This document shows, in pieces, positions 1 to 11,632 of a DNA stretch of 64,000 nt; position 1 is the stretch's first letter; each line of letters begins with the position of its first letter. A program made the translations under genes and the position numbers. The notes below the pieces were generated by a model. That model did not search any database. It was given only the letters and a program-made list of their open reading frames with translations, and was not told the origin of the DNA. This DNA comes from Leucogyrophana mollusca (Eukaryota > Basidiomycota > Agaricomycetes > Boletales): positions 47,808 to 111,807 of the forward strand of contig MU266405.1 in the NCBI GenBank assembly GCA_021014945.1. The letters are read 5' to 3'.

Positions 1-2718
1 CAAATTCTTCGTCAACGGTGACCATCGTCGCGTATGTGGTTGAGCCTGTGAGGTTACTCATGTTAACGTTCTTCAGATTTTCTAGATCGGTCCGTGTGGC
101 TCGTCGCTGTATATAATCTGGACTAAGACCGTACTTTGCAGTCGTTGATGACTATTTACCATTCAACGAGCACGGCACACTGATGGGTTTATCCACCGGT
201 GCCAAGAAGCAGCTATGGCCATCCTTGGTAGAGAAAGGGGTAAGTGAAACTTTTCTGCTAACCTGCTGGTCTTACTTGTTCGTAGTATATGAAGTTGATG
301 GGGGGCTATGATTTTCCCGGATCGTAAGCATCGGTCCTATCCTTCTGGAGCCAATTCATAACGGTCATTCCAGTACTTCTGGCATCGATCTACAGTAAGT
401 ATACCGTGTGCGTCGTCCAGACAAAGCTCATTATATGCGCGCAGTGTACTTACAGGTTGGGTACCGGAACACGTCGAGATTCAAAGGTGATGCATCCATA
501 GAAAGGGTGACCCTCAAGCTGATCGGTCTATAGCGCAACATTTGAACGGGAGAAGACTTGGTCTCGTGCAATTTCTGCTTTTATGAAAGGTACGGATTTG
601 TTCTCGGCGCCAGATCGTCATGCATATACATGTGTTTCCTCATAGGTCATTGCGTTCTCACCCTTGGCACTGACGATAAAACGAGTGGGACATACCTGCA
701 CCTTGTACCCTCACACGGATACGCAGTAACAGGTATGGCCACCTGCACAATATGTTTTGCTTGGGGCGCTGAATCTCGTAGATGTCCGAGAGACGGGTGG
801 CGAAAGGTGGATGACACTTTTAGACTCCCGGATATGTTGCCCCCAGAACGACAGCGGGGGATCACGGTGTCCTGGGGCAGGTACTTTAACGCCACACTTG
901 AGTGCGTGTATAGACTTGACCCGCCTTTTGTGTCTGACGGCCTCCACACCAGGAGTACTGGACGTGTCGTGGGACGATGTATGTGGGCTGTTTGATGGTG
1001 TTTACCTCAGCTGGGACCCAAGCATATTCAAGCACGCGATCACTTTTCACGGGTAAGCCGAATTAAATTAATATTAACCTTCGCACTCATCAGTGCACAG
1101 GATATGGAAGCAGAAGACCACAGAAGAGAAATCGCAGTGTATGTCTCAGGCATCGTATTGTCATGATTTCTAAGATGACCCGTTTGCTCTAGCCTCGAAT
1201 CATCACCTGCTTCTGCGATACCAGGCGGGTGAAGAAGATGCAGACCAAGAAATATGGGTGCTGCTCACAAGGCATCTGTTCGATAGCCACCGAACGTCGG
1301 AATACATCGCTCTCAATGTACAGAACCAAGACGGCGACGATGCGGCCGGAGACCCTGGAAGGATTGCGACCAAAGTAATTTTCTATGCCTCCACTAATTA
1401 TACTTGCTGACAGGGGCTCTAGGGAACTTACACCAACGACACGCACGTACTTGTAAGACTCTCAATTCTCGAACTGACCCGTGAGCTGGACAGTGTTGCT
1501 ATAGGTTCGAACTCGAGCAGAGCAAACATCGGGTGCTCTTGGGCTCCTCGCATGCTATGACGGCCCTTCAGAAGAGGTTTGTTTCACGGTGACCGCTTAC
1601 TCTTCCCGTAAGATTTCTTGGGATACAACGATACCGTCCCCACCCTATACTGCTAAGGTGCTGTAGTCAATGCCCTACTGATTATCTACCCTAACTAAAC
1701 TTTCTTGTAGATCGACGGTACCCTGACGAGCAAGAACGCTGGTGGTAACTGCACGCATCCGACATACATGGTCAATCCCCAGTACCATCTCCAGATACAC
1801 CCAGATCAGAAAGGTGCACAATATGCGGGTACTAAGGCCGGCGTAGTTTTTGCCGTTCAAGGACCCAGGGACATGCCGTTGAATATCACGGTTGTATGGT
1901 CCTCCGGCGAGCGGACGGTAGAGTACGGGATATCTATTTTTGTCTCAGCACATTCTAACGGTCTCCTCGCAGGCTATCTCAGAAAGAAGTAGTTGCCAAT
2001 TCTGGAGCTTATACCTACGGTCACGTCAGGATAGCAACGAGTCTGCTAGGTAATGTCGCGTGCTCTTGAAAGGCATCAAAATGGAGGATTAAACCTCATT
2101 ACAGCTGGGGATTATACGGTCATAGTATCAACATTCGAGCCCAACCAACTGGGCCTTTTCAGTGTTCGAGTAGAAAGCGAGCGCCGATTCGAACTCAAAG
2201 CGATACCTCAAGAAGGGGCTGGCATGTATAACAGGGTCGTCCGAGGAGAATGGTAAGCCGCAGGGACCCTGATTGTGAACCGCGACCAATAAACGCCTGC
2301 AGGGATGCTGATACAGCAGCGGGAGGACCAAGTTATGGGCGTTACCGCTTCAACCCGCTTTATGAAATCGTTGTTCCCACTACAACAGTATTTGGGTATG
2401 TGGGCATTCCGCACTGGGTGGCACGGTTTTGATTTAACGTGTCACAACAGGGCTCGCCTTCAGGTAGTGAAAGCATCTCCCCCTGTCTCTATCAGCCTTT
2501 CCCTCTTCTCGACGTCTGCTTTGGATCACTGCATAGCCGCATCTGGCCCCTACTCCGACGCAATATCTGGTGTTGATATCCCAATGCGGTCACTGTCACC
2601 CGGGAAATACTATCTCGTGCCATCCACATATAGTCCCGGGATACAAACGCAATTTAGGCTCATCTCCTACAGCTCAGTGGCAGGAGTAACCGTTACACAA
2701 CGAAGGGCCGGTGCCTAA
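1..2718 (+). CDS. RIM13: Calpain-like cysteine protease, PalB/Rim13 type (5' partial)
   Basis: The gene enters from the left edge and ends at TAA 2716-2718. The first exon reads FFVNGDHRRV, and after introns comes YMKLMGGYDFPGSNS with a WVPEH tail, typical of the calpain catalytic domain of PalB/Rim13/CAPN7. The catalytic-His motif SHGYAV lies near 708-726, followed by TDVRETGGERW and, around 970-1050, a block ending YLSWDPSIFKHAITFHG. Downstream are two calpain C2-like (domain III) repeats: LITAGDYTVIVSTFEPNQLG (about 2096-2155) and LSPGKYYLVPSTYSPG (about 2596-2640). The catalytic Cys must lie upstream of the window. Known role: PalB/Rim13 proteolytically activates the PacC/Rim101 transcription factor in alkaline-pH signalling; that this copy does so is inferred. 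There are ten or more short introns. Odd point: the place where calpains carry NPW reads LLDSR. Confidence 0.85.
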
Positions 2719-4528
2719 ACTTTGGCTGCAGAGGAGCGGAAGCAGGGAGAGGAGAGGAGGAATTCATTGACGCGTTTGAGAGTCGTTCGAGAGGGATTAG
2801 CCTGCGGGCAGGACGAGATTATCCACTGTAAACGTGTTTTGATCATTTGTTTATCTATTGCTATCGCTTGCTCTCAATGTATTCAATCGGTTTTTGGGGA
2901 TTGTAATACGCACTGGGGACTACGAATTCACTGTCTTTGCTAATGAGCTGCCCACGATCGTCGAAGAACTTTGAGAGAGCAGCGAGAGCAACACCAATAC
3001 TGGCGTCTGTTCCTGTTTCGCAGGTGATACACACCTTGCAACCTGCTCCCAGTTGAGTCTGGATGAAGTTCATGGTCTGCGGCAAGACGGTCTGCAGATA
3101 ATGATGTTGCCCTTTCTTTCCCTCCGCGGTTTCAACCCGCATTACACGTGACTGGCAAGAGCTATTTGACTCAATGGCCAACGTAGATCCGGCAGAGACC
3201 AAGTGAAGAGACGCAAATCCACCGTCATCGAGAAGGCTGGCTGCAGATAAATGTACAGGCAAATCAGCATTGGCGCACAGTGATATTAGACCCTTCACGT
3301 GGGTGATGGGGATTGGGAGAACGGCTCCTTCGCCGGGATTGTCGACTGCGATCGGCGATAATGATACAAGGGAGCGAATCAAAGCAGGCAGCTCAGATCG
3401 AGTTCTTCGTAGGATCTCATCGCGGTGTTTCCAAAACACCCCGGGAGTCAGCCCCTGAAACACAAAACTGAGGGTGGCCGAGATACAGCGGTAGATAAAG
3501 AACAGACCATGCTCCATAGTTCGTGGTCATCTCCAGAGCCCTGGATGTACGCAAATCCCGCGTTACGTCTCTCGAGTCCATCCACGACCTGCTTGGAGGC
3601 GGAGACACATATTATCGGATAGAAGCGCTTCTGATCTGGAGAGAGCTTAGGGAACGCGGTGCTCGATGGGGTAATCCATATTGGCCTGAGAGGCAACTTG
3701 AGCTCAGGCAACTGGTAGAATGACCTCTGTTTGATTCAGGTTGGAGGATATGCGAGAACAGTGATGTAGCAACCCTTACTACTAATGCATCGGCCCAGGC
3801 GTCCAGCTTACTCTCGATCTGGTCGTGCTCCTGTGCGCTGACTACACCTGGGGGAGTGTAAAGCTTTCGATTCCAACTTTCGGCAAGTAGGTCCGGGGCC
3901 GAGGACATCTTCAGGATAGCGCGGTTGATGACTGCACACCAGATTGGCACGGTTTTCGAGAGTGCGTCGGGCATACGCTTTCCTGCTCTGGTGGAGTCTA
4001 CTAGCACGATCCTAATCCTCGAAAAGATTGGCCGCTCCGGTATCGAATCTTCAAATAAAGAGCACTCACCCTTGATGCTCCAGGATGAGGGGTAGGATGT
4101 GCAGGTTGGGCCTCCGGAGATTGAAGCTCCAGTTATTCGTGTGTCCGTCCGTAGACTTGAAGTACGCGGACTGCTTCGAAGCCTAAAAAACGCAACGGTC
4201 ATGGTAGAACGCCTCAGAATGTCAGAGACAAGTGAGTCATCCTTACGATGTCCGGATCTGTATACCAGGCCCCGCAGCGCATGTTGGCTAGAATGACATG
4301 CTCTCAAGACCACGACCTCTTGTCGAACCCAGCGAACTCACGAAGGAGAGGCAGGGTCGGATAGGCCCTCTGCACCTGTCGAACGAACGCAGCATCCTCC
4401 GCGATCGAGTGTACCCGGTTGTAGATATCCTGTGACTCTTTTCGAAGTTCCACAAACGCCTGCGTTTCTGCTTTTCTGGGCTGGAAATCACAATGCTCGT
4501 CCGACCAGGTACTGGGCTCGCAGTCCAT
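2715..4528 (-). CDS. RIT1: tRNA A64-2'-O-ribosylphosphate transferase (Rit1)
   Basis: Rit1 transfers phosphoribosyl to A64 of initiator tRNA-Met, keeping it out of elongation. Read on the minus strand from ATG 4528-4526: ELRKESQDIYNRVHSIAEDA, then RCGAWYTDPDI, YFKSTDGHTNNWSFNLRRPN, VDSTRAGKRMPDALSKTVPI, IICVSASKQVVDGLERR, the GSGDDHELW motif, GLTPGVFWKHRD, and KVCITCETGTDASIGVALAA. The last exon (about 2820-2715) reads TRLQWIISSCPQANPSRTTL and then VNEFLL, ending at TAG 2717-2715. The order and motifs match the Rit1 family end to end, so the gene looks intact with short introns. The exact last intron (about 2845-2930) has alternatives of 53 nt and 76 nt. Its stop codon overlaps the TAA of the convergent calpain gene. 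Confidence 0.92.
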
Positions 4529-4781
4529 TGATACAGCACATATGTTAGTGAGATCACAGGATGGTAGAGGTCGATTGGCAGCAGAGGATCATGATCTGGA
4601 CTAAGTCAAGTTAATTGAGGAAATTTACGCTGACTAAGCTAAATCTTGTAAACCTGTCGATGTGAATCTTCAAGTGATTTCGGTGAGACGGATTCGGGTG
4701 CCGGACCCCGAAGGCTTGCTCTTGTGGATACACACAATAAGTATTGCAACCCGACCAGTACATATACCACCTATCAACAGC

Positions 4782-6441
4782 TCAGTAGCAGTGAATCGCC
4801 GACTGCGTCACTCTTTCAATATTATTGTCAGCTATGTGGTTTCCAAGCCCCTTGACTGTCTTCGCACTCCCCGGGGCTGACGAGTCAATAGTAGTGCAGG
4901 GCACACAGTTTACACTTATCTTCATCTGGGCCTGATGTCCGATGTGCGGAAGAAATATGATGTTATTACCAGGCTTACAACAAAAAGCTTGATGCAACCC
5001 TTGAGTCGTTTCAGCAAGCTCACGAACTCAGATTCCAACATGTTATCTTCTGACTTGGGGGCTTGCGGGGAATTGGACTCTGAGGCATGCACCTCACGCG
5101 CTCTGCGTATACTTCTCTTCGGTGGCGTCTTGCACTTTTTCTACTAGGGTGCAGATGAGTGCTTCGCCATCGCGTGCCTGTCCATCCATCGTGGATAGCC
5201 CAGCATGGATGGTTGCGAGTGGAGGCACTAGGCGTCCATCGCAGCTGCACAAATGAATCAAGGTTGAGAGCAGTTAGCAGAGACCTGCTGGATCAGATAC
5301 TCACTTCGTCTAAGGCTTCTTCCCGGGCTGCCATTAAGGCAACCTGATCGGAATCCTACGCGCGCTCCAATCTTCACGTCCACGGAGATGCTTCCGCTCT
5401 CTTCATGATTTGATGCATTAAGAAGACATTGAACTTCATCCATGCCTGTTACGTTGTCGAGATCGATTATTGGCTGTGGTAGGTGCCGTTCGTAAGCGGT
5501 TTCTTCAGCTGTCTGGACTAGCCCTTTGTCATTGGGACGTTCTGACCCGAATGCCCTCTGGATTATTTTTGTGTTTCCGATGTACAGAGATGGGTGCGAA
5601 AGTGAATCGCCGGCTTCATCGACTTTGCGTGTTTGGCTTTCGAGCGTTGCGGCAACCTTGGAGCGCCAGTCTTGTAATGACGATAACGATGATCGGAGGT
5701 TGGTGAGATGCAAAAGACTATGCAAAGACTCCGATACCTCGGGATCAATGTGTAGTACTTGGGTTACACTGTGGGGAACACCGGCAGCTAGTGTGGTGCG
5801 TCGGCCTCCAAGCGCATGAGTCAGGTCAGCATCAAATAGGAAATATCTACCTGTATAGACAGTCATATTGTCTCCAGGCTAGGTCCCTATCTATGCTTGG
5901 TATGGAAGACTGGAGCCCTATTCGACGCCAACCTGATGAAAAATAATATTCAGGTTCGGTACATTGGTCCACGAGGACAAGTGGTCACTTTGATTAGCGT
6001 AGATGATGACACAGGAGATGAATTTGCTCCTCTAGAAAGATGACTTCTGAAAGGATACATTCAGTTTTCGACCTGCGAAAAGAAGGCGCCTCACCCTCTG
6101 AGCCCTCAATGGTGTGCATACGGGACACTTACCTCAAGCCGGATGGCGCCGAATAACCAGTAGGTGCCGTTGCAGGTTCACCAGCGTCTAACTTCTGCTC
6201 CTCGATGAGACGGAGCAAGACAATCTGCTTCAAACTGGTGTCCGATCGATCAACTACTTTTGACAGCCCACAAGATGACGAGCACGTCTCGGCTTCCTCC
6301 CGTTCAAATGCAGTCCGCTGCAGTACAGCTCTTACAGCATCTAATTTTTCCGCGAAAAGGGCGCCCGTCTTGGTATCAGCATCGAACTGACTGGCGAGTC
6401 AGGAGATACTTAAGTTGATGACCAGCTAAAAGATCGAGCAT
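4782..6441 (-). CDS. Unrecognised multi-exon protein
   Basis: I do not recognise the family. The minus strand holds several open blocks joined by plausible introns. An N-terminal block (about 6400-6155) rich in Ala/Glu/Leu contains FAEKLDAVRAVLQR and IVLLRLIEEQKLDAGE. A long block (about 5805-5310) contains HIDPEVSESLHSLLHLTNLR and WRSKVAATLESQTRKVDEAG. C-terminal blocks near 5230-4960 include LEKV-type helices and EFVSLLKRLKGCIKLF, then after a 47-nt gtaagc...cag intron a tail ending at TGA 4784-4782. Leu and charged residues spaced as in coiled coils suggest a scaffold or complex subunit, but that is only an impression. The start is uncertain: ATG 6441-6439 needs an implausibly short first intron. 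The ends and most exon joins are provisional. It is divergent from the DUF4203 gene across 391 bp. Confidence 0.4.
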
Positions 6442-6832
6442 GTTTGCGCCCGGCGCGTATGGACTGAGATAGTGAAAAGTAAGAAAAACGTGATCGCCAA
6501 TAAACTCGTCGCGTCGCGGTCACGTGCGGCCCTATCACTGTGGCCTGGCAACGGTCAACGGCAAACACGTATTGAATCCAAGAATAAACCGCGGCTTACT
6601 TACTGGACTTGCCCCTTGCAGACGGAGATGTATTTTCTCCTCCTTAGACTTATTTTCTTTACTCATTCGAAGCCTTCGTTGTTCGCCTTAGCTTGTCCTT
6701 CCAGGGCTCGCAATCACATTCGTTTAGTTCCAAATCCTTCTTTCCGGTGGTCTATCCAGGCCAGAGCTCTACAAGTTGAGCTCTTGACGCTTCTACCTGC
6801 GCCTGGCCTTTCTTCAGAGCATCGTCGACCCT
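6442..6832. other. Divergent intergenic region
   Basis: This is 391 bp between the start of the unrecognised minus-strand gene and the DUF4203 gene, probably shared promoter and 5'UTR. Pyrimidine-rich stretches (for example 6636-6670) precede the plus-strand start. A 132-codon reading frame here has no family features and is taken as chance. Confidence 0.5.
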
Positions 6833-8142
6833 ATGGTCGCTCCAGCCCGGCAACGACTCTCATCGAGTAAAACGCTATCCTTCTACCTGGCTGGCGTCCT
6901 CGTCGTCAGCTCGGCACTGCAAGGAGTCGCAGCAGCTTCATATACGCAAGATGCACAGATGTTCAAACGCCTAGATGACCCCAACATCATTTTCAGCAAC
7001 GCGAGCGGCACCACCGAGGTCTACAGTGGTACAACCGGAGAGCAGATCCCTCAAGGGAGTGCCTCCGATGGCAGCGGGAGTGGATTCTCGCTTCCTGCTA
7101 TTCTTTGGATTGCTTGCTCCTTCACGATTGGCGTCCCGCTCATGCTTGCTGGTATTCGCGGCTGGCGGTTGACCACAGGTGCTGCGATCGCTATTTCAGC
7201 TGCTCTCTGCTGTATGATCGTTCCTGTGCCTGCCGAGCGCATGACGCACTGATGCAACTACTATTTTAGCTTGGGCGGTCTTTGTGAACATGCTCGACTC
7301 CATCGGAATATCTGACCTTGCTCTGACCATCTTCGTTCTCGCCCTATCTATCCTGGGATTTTGCGTGGGACTCCTCCAGCTTGGTCGGCTTGCAGGGATC
7401 TTGCTTCTCGGCATTCTCGGCGGCCTCTCCCTTGCCATCCGCATCGTCTTACTGCGCAAAGGGCTTCTGGTTGCCGGCGACGCTGTCTTCTTCGTCAATT
7501 GGCTGTTGATTGGTGCATTTGGTCTTGCGAGCGGTCTCCTTGTTGTCTGGAGACAGCGAGCTGGGATCGTGGGTCGTTTATTTTCCTCTATATTCGCCGA
7601 TATTGATAAATGACATCAGCTCCTGGGATGCTCCTCGGCGGGCACTTTCCTCTGCGCACTAGGTATCGACCTAGTGGTCAACAAGCAGTCAGGGATGAGT
7701 CGCGGCCTTCGATTCCTCTTCGACCGCAATGCATATCACGCTGCTGTGCGCCCTCCCTGACTCTTCTATGACGCTAGTGTGCTCACCGACAGAATCCTAG
7801 GATGTCCTGGACACTGGGTACAACCCACCTATATCAACGCTAATTATGCTCGCGATCTCCATTTCACTCACGTACGTCTAACACTCACATTCCTCCGAGT
7901 ATCCATTCCTCACAGAACTCCGTAGGCCCGTTTTTGCGTATGCTCAACATAGATTGTTTCCTCATCCGTTTACCCGGTCTCGCCGGGTAGACGTGGAGCT
8001 ATGTTCGACGTCTGAGGACCGCGCCGACGCCGAACCGGAGGAACCGAAACCGATTAGCACAGGGACTTCTCGCTTTAGTTCCGACACATCCCCGCCTTCC
8101 AGTCCGGAAACACCTCAATTCAACAAAGAGGTACCGATTTAA
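6833..8142 (+). CDS. DUF4203 / TM7S3-TM198-like multi-pass membrane protein
   Basis: ATG 6833 begins a signal-anchor-like N-terminus (LAGVLVVSSALQGVAAASYT), then a Ser/Gly/Thr-rich lumenal stretch, then a run of hydrophobic helices: ILWIACSFTIGVPLMLAGIR, TTGAAIAISAALCCMIV, LTIFVLALSILGFCVGLL, LLGILGGLSLAIRIVLL and FFVNWLLIGAFGLASGLLVV. Later exons give GTFLCALGIDLVVNKQSGMS, LRFLFDRN, GYNPPISTLIMLAISISL and PVFAYAQHRLFPHPF. The tail is hydrophilic (Ser/Pro/Glu) and ends FNKEVPI before TAA 8140-8142. Helix pattern, FDRN and YNPP motifs match the fungal DUF4203/TM198-like group, whose function is unknown. At least four introns of 32-60 nt; the short intron near 7253-7284 is the least certain join. 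Confidence 0.75.
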
Positions 8143-8745
8143 TTTTACAATTACATGGACTTGGACATTGCAATCATCGACGCAGCTATTCCTGTTCTCC
8201 CCCACACCCGTCACGTGTTAAGCATCCTCTACCCACCGATAGCCTCATCGCGCCTGATTTCTTCATTCAGCATACCATCAACGTACAGTTTTTTTCATCG
8301 CGGACTTCTTCTACATACACCCACCCCGGATCTACATATATTACTTACATAGTCACTTTTAGATTTTTTGGACGACTCGAGGGCCTATAGATGACATCGT
8401 TTTACGCATTGTTCGCGGACGAGAACAGCTGGAAGCCGATCACCTCCCCTCCGACATGTGGAGACATCGTAATTCCCCCTCATAGACGTACATCTACCCT
8501 TTCAAAGCGGACGAAGAGCGGAGCCTGCCTGCAAATCCCTGGCGATGAGGCAGTCGACCAAGACACCAAGGATCGGGACTAATGCGGCTAATGCCGAAAA
8601 CGGATACGCCCAGCCCGAATTCACATGTTAAATCCGCTCCGAGACTCGAGACATGGTGCAGATGAACCTCCTTTACTTTACATTGCTGAACTACCAGCCC
8701 CAATAATCCACACCCATAGACTGAGAAGGATCAGGAAAGAGTGCT
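8143..8745. other. Intergenic region
   Basis: 603 bp between the DUF4203 gene and the mitochondrial carrier. It should hold the 3'UTR of the first and the promoter of the second. Short open frames here show no recognisable domain and I see no repeat. Confidence 0.5.
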
Positions 8746-9994
8746 ATGTCACGATCGGCAAACAAGAAACCAGTGGGCTTCGCCACACATCTCACTGCGG
8801 GTGGCCTGGCCGGGGCGATGGAAGCGGTAAGCTCTGCAATTTGTGTAGGAGGGAGGTACTGACAGCGCGCGATGGACCAGCTATGTTGCCAGCCTCTCGA
8901 TACCATCAAGGTCCGGATGCAGCTGTCGAAGTCTGGAATGGCCCCTGGGGTATGTGCAGAGAAATTTTCCTGCATGAGCGCGATGTTAATTTATATCGCT
9001 CAACAATCAACCTGCAGACAAAGCCACGGGGTTTTATCGCCACGGGCATCCTCATTGTAAAACGGGAGACCCCCCTCGCGTTGTACAAGGGTCTAGGGGC
9101 TGTCCTAGCTGGGATCGTCCCCAAGATGGCTATCCGTTTTGCGAGCTTCGAGGCATACAAGGGCTGGCTGGCTGATAAGGAAACTGGGAAGACGAGCGTC
9201 GGAAATATATTTCTCTGTACGTTAGGCCACTCTGCTGTTGGTCGAAAGCTGACGTTGCGATAACGAACAGCGGGGCTTGCCGCTGGAACGACGGAGGCGG
9301 TTGCGGTCGTTTGTCCAATGGAGGTTGTAAAGATCCGGTTACAGGCCCAACAGCATTCTCTCGCGGATCCACTCGAAGCTCCGAGATACCGCAATGCGGG
9401 ACATGCGGTATACACGATCGTGCGAGAAGAGGGCATAGCGACGCTCTACAGAGGTGTTTCACTCACTGCTTTGCGACAAGCGACCAATCAAGGTTCGATT
9501 ATACCCCCGCTTGTTCTATTGCGTCTGCAAACTAGACACTGCTTTAGGCGCAAACTTCACTGCGTATCAGGAAATCAAGAAGCTGGCGCATAAATACCAA
9601 CCTGAACTGAAAGACCTACCATCGTATCAGCACATGATCATTGGTCTCATCTCCGGCGCCATGGGTCCGTTTTCCAACGCACCTATAGACACGATCAAAA
9701 CACGTAAGTCCTCTCTCTACCATTTCTTGCAATGGATTTATACCAGGCAATGTCCGCCATCAAGGATTACAAAAAGCGACAGCCACCCCGGGTACGACTG
9801 CCTTCCAGCGGATAATGGCTATAGCAGCGGATATGTGGCGGCAGGAAGGCGTCCGGTCATTTTACAAGGGTATCACACCGCGGGTGCTAAGGGTTGCGCC
9901 TGGACAGGCTATTGTGTTTGCGGTATACGAGCGGGTGAGTGGGATCATCGAGAAACTTAAGGTGACAGAATCGGAAGACCATTATACCGAGTGA
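8746..9994 (+). CDS. SFC1: Mitochondrial succinate/fumarate antiporter (Sfc1/Acr1)
   Basis: This is an inner-membrane carrier that exchanges cytosolic succinate for matrix fumarate, feeding gluconeogenesis from C2 carbon. ATG 8746 starts MSRSANKKPVGFATHLTAGG. All three carrier repeats have their PX(D/E)XX(K/R) signature: QPLDTIKVRMQ, CPMEVVKIRLQ and APIDTIKTRLQ. Sfc1-specific blocks are ALYKGLGAVLAGIVPKMAIR, LYRGVSLTALRQATNQGANF, IGLISGAMGPFSNAPIDTI and YKGITPRVLRVAPGQA. Introns interrupt after MEA (gtaagc...ccag), after GMAPG, after NIFL, after ATNQ and inside the third signature (Arg codon split by gtaagt...aag). It ends DHYTE, TGA 9992-9994. Length and motifs are complete, so it should be functional. 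Confidence 0.95.
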
Positions 9995-10352
9995 TGGACG
10001 GAGGCGTGGAAACACTTGAATCTTAAAGACATACGGCGATTTGTACCTGGGATGGCTGTGCATATAGTAGTATGGAATCTGTCTTGGTAGACTGGTAGTC
10101 ACTATAGCACAGCAGGATGTACGAGTGGGGGATGGTTTGAAGTTGCGCCCTTCAGCGTGCTGACCCAATGCAAGTAGTAGCAAAATAAAAGCAAGAAGGT
10201 GAATGAAGAGGTGAGGTGAGAAATATCTATTCGGAGCTGTTCGGCCCGGTGGCGCGAAGTGATATTCCACCTCCCACCATCCCATTCTCGAGTCGGCGAC
10301 GACAGCGTCATCACTGCGAGACTAGCAGAGTGTAGGGGAAACGATTCTTCAT
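9995..10352. other. Intergenic region
   Basis: 358 bp between SFC1 and the FSH1-type gene, both plus strand. Apart from presumed 3'UTR and promoter I see nothing; open frames on the minus strand are chance overlaps. Confidence 0.5.
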
Positions 10353-11632
10353 ATGGCTGCCACGAGAAAGGTTTTGATGCTGCACGGGCAAGCCTGAGTC
10401 ATTGCGAACCACTCACTGTGAATTGGAAAAACTCATACCACATTGTAGGTATGGCCAGAATGCAAACATCTTCAGTAGACGAGTGAGTTCATATTATCAA
10501 GCTCGAAGTAACGAGGCCATTCTTACATCTCGTATGCGCATCAGCTGGGTGCTCTGCGAAAGTCGATGCCAAAAGATATAGAACTTGGTGCGTAGTATGA
10601 GCTACCGCGTATCGTATACACCCCCGGATTCAACAGCTGACCATACACCCCAGTATTCATCGACGCCCCACTGATTCTTCACCCAGTCGATCTCGTTGGA
10701 TCGTCGGCTATCACGGCCTTAGGAGCCCTAGGTGTACCAGAAGCGGCTTCTGACCCAAATATGACACCCCGTGCATGGTGGAAATCCAATGCTGATCGAA
10801 CGGTGACCCATGGCATGGAAGAGTCGCTTCTTCTTTTGAAAGACACACTTAGTCGGAATCGGTACGATGTAGGTGATTCGCTTCATTATGCGAAGTCAGA
10901 TTCTCAGCATCAGCGTTCTCCATTGCAGGGTGTCTTTGGTTTCAGGTGTGCTTTGAATGTCCACATATAGCTTTTCGTCTGAACCCTAGCCTACGGGTAC
11001 ATTCAGTCAAGGTGCAGCCATGGCCGCATTGTTGGCAGCATTGGTTTGTCGTTCATCATTTCACGCATCCCTGTGGGTTGTGTGACGCTCAATTTTGCCT
11101 CAGCTAGAGAAGCCACACTTATACCCTCCGTTTTTGATTAACGAACAACCGCCACATCCGCCGTTGTAAGCTTGTGTACTTGTCATTCACGTGCTCGATC
11201 TCACCGTCCCCGTTTTTGTGTCCAGCCAGTTCTGTGTGGCAGTGTCAGGATTTAAGCCGTCTTGGTCTGTCAGCGCCGAGATCTTTGGAGCCTCGTACTC
11301 CACTCCCACTCTGCACGTCCTCGGAAGAACCGATGTTATAGTCGTCCCGGAGCGGTCACAAGTCCTCGTTGACTTGTCAAGTAATAAGAGAGTCGAGGAA
11401 CACGATGGAGGTTTGTTCAACCCTCCTTTACTAGTCATATTGGATGTATTTTCACGCCTTTTTGGTGATCCCAGGTCATTTTGTGCCCTCCAAGGCCAAC
11501 TGGAGGACTTTTATGCGTGAATACTTGCGTGATCCGCTGGGCAACGTACCCTCCCCTGGAACGCGCTCGCAAACCGATTCCGGCTCGGTCACACCAGACG
11601 TATCAAACTTTCGTCCAGGAGCCAATCTTTGA
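10353..11632 (+). CDS. FSH1-family serine hydrolase
   Basis: This is an alpha/beta-hydrolase of the FSH1/ovarian-cancer-gene-2 family, probably a cytosolic esterase of unknown substrate. ATG 10353 gives MAATRKVLMLHG; the HG motif and following YGQNANIFSRR are joined only by a GC-AG intron (10388-10448). Then come LGALRKSMPKDIELV, FIDAPLILHPVDLVG, WWKSNADR, and the nucleophile elbow GFSQGAAMAALLAAL, whose Ser codon is split by an intron. Further blocks: LEKPHLYPPFLINEQ, FCVAVSGFKP, PTLHVLGRTDVIVVPERSQ (the Asp region), HDGGHFVPSK (catalytic His). The tail NFRPGANL ends at TGA 11630-11632. Ser, Asp and His are all present, so an active enzyme is expected. Confidence 0.9.

Noticed and set aside
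558..995. 145-codon plus-strand frame at the left end
   Set aside because: It mixes real calpain exons (VLTLGTDDK, SHGYAV) with intron sequence; the real gene changes frame by splicing.
6472..6870. 132-codon frame between divergent genes
   Set aside because: No domain, lies in probable promoter and 5'UTR, and overlaps the start of the DUF4203 gene.
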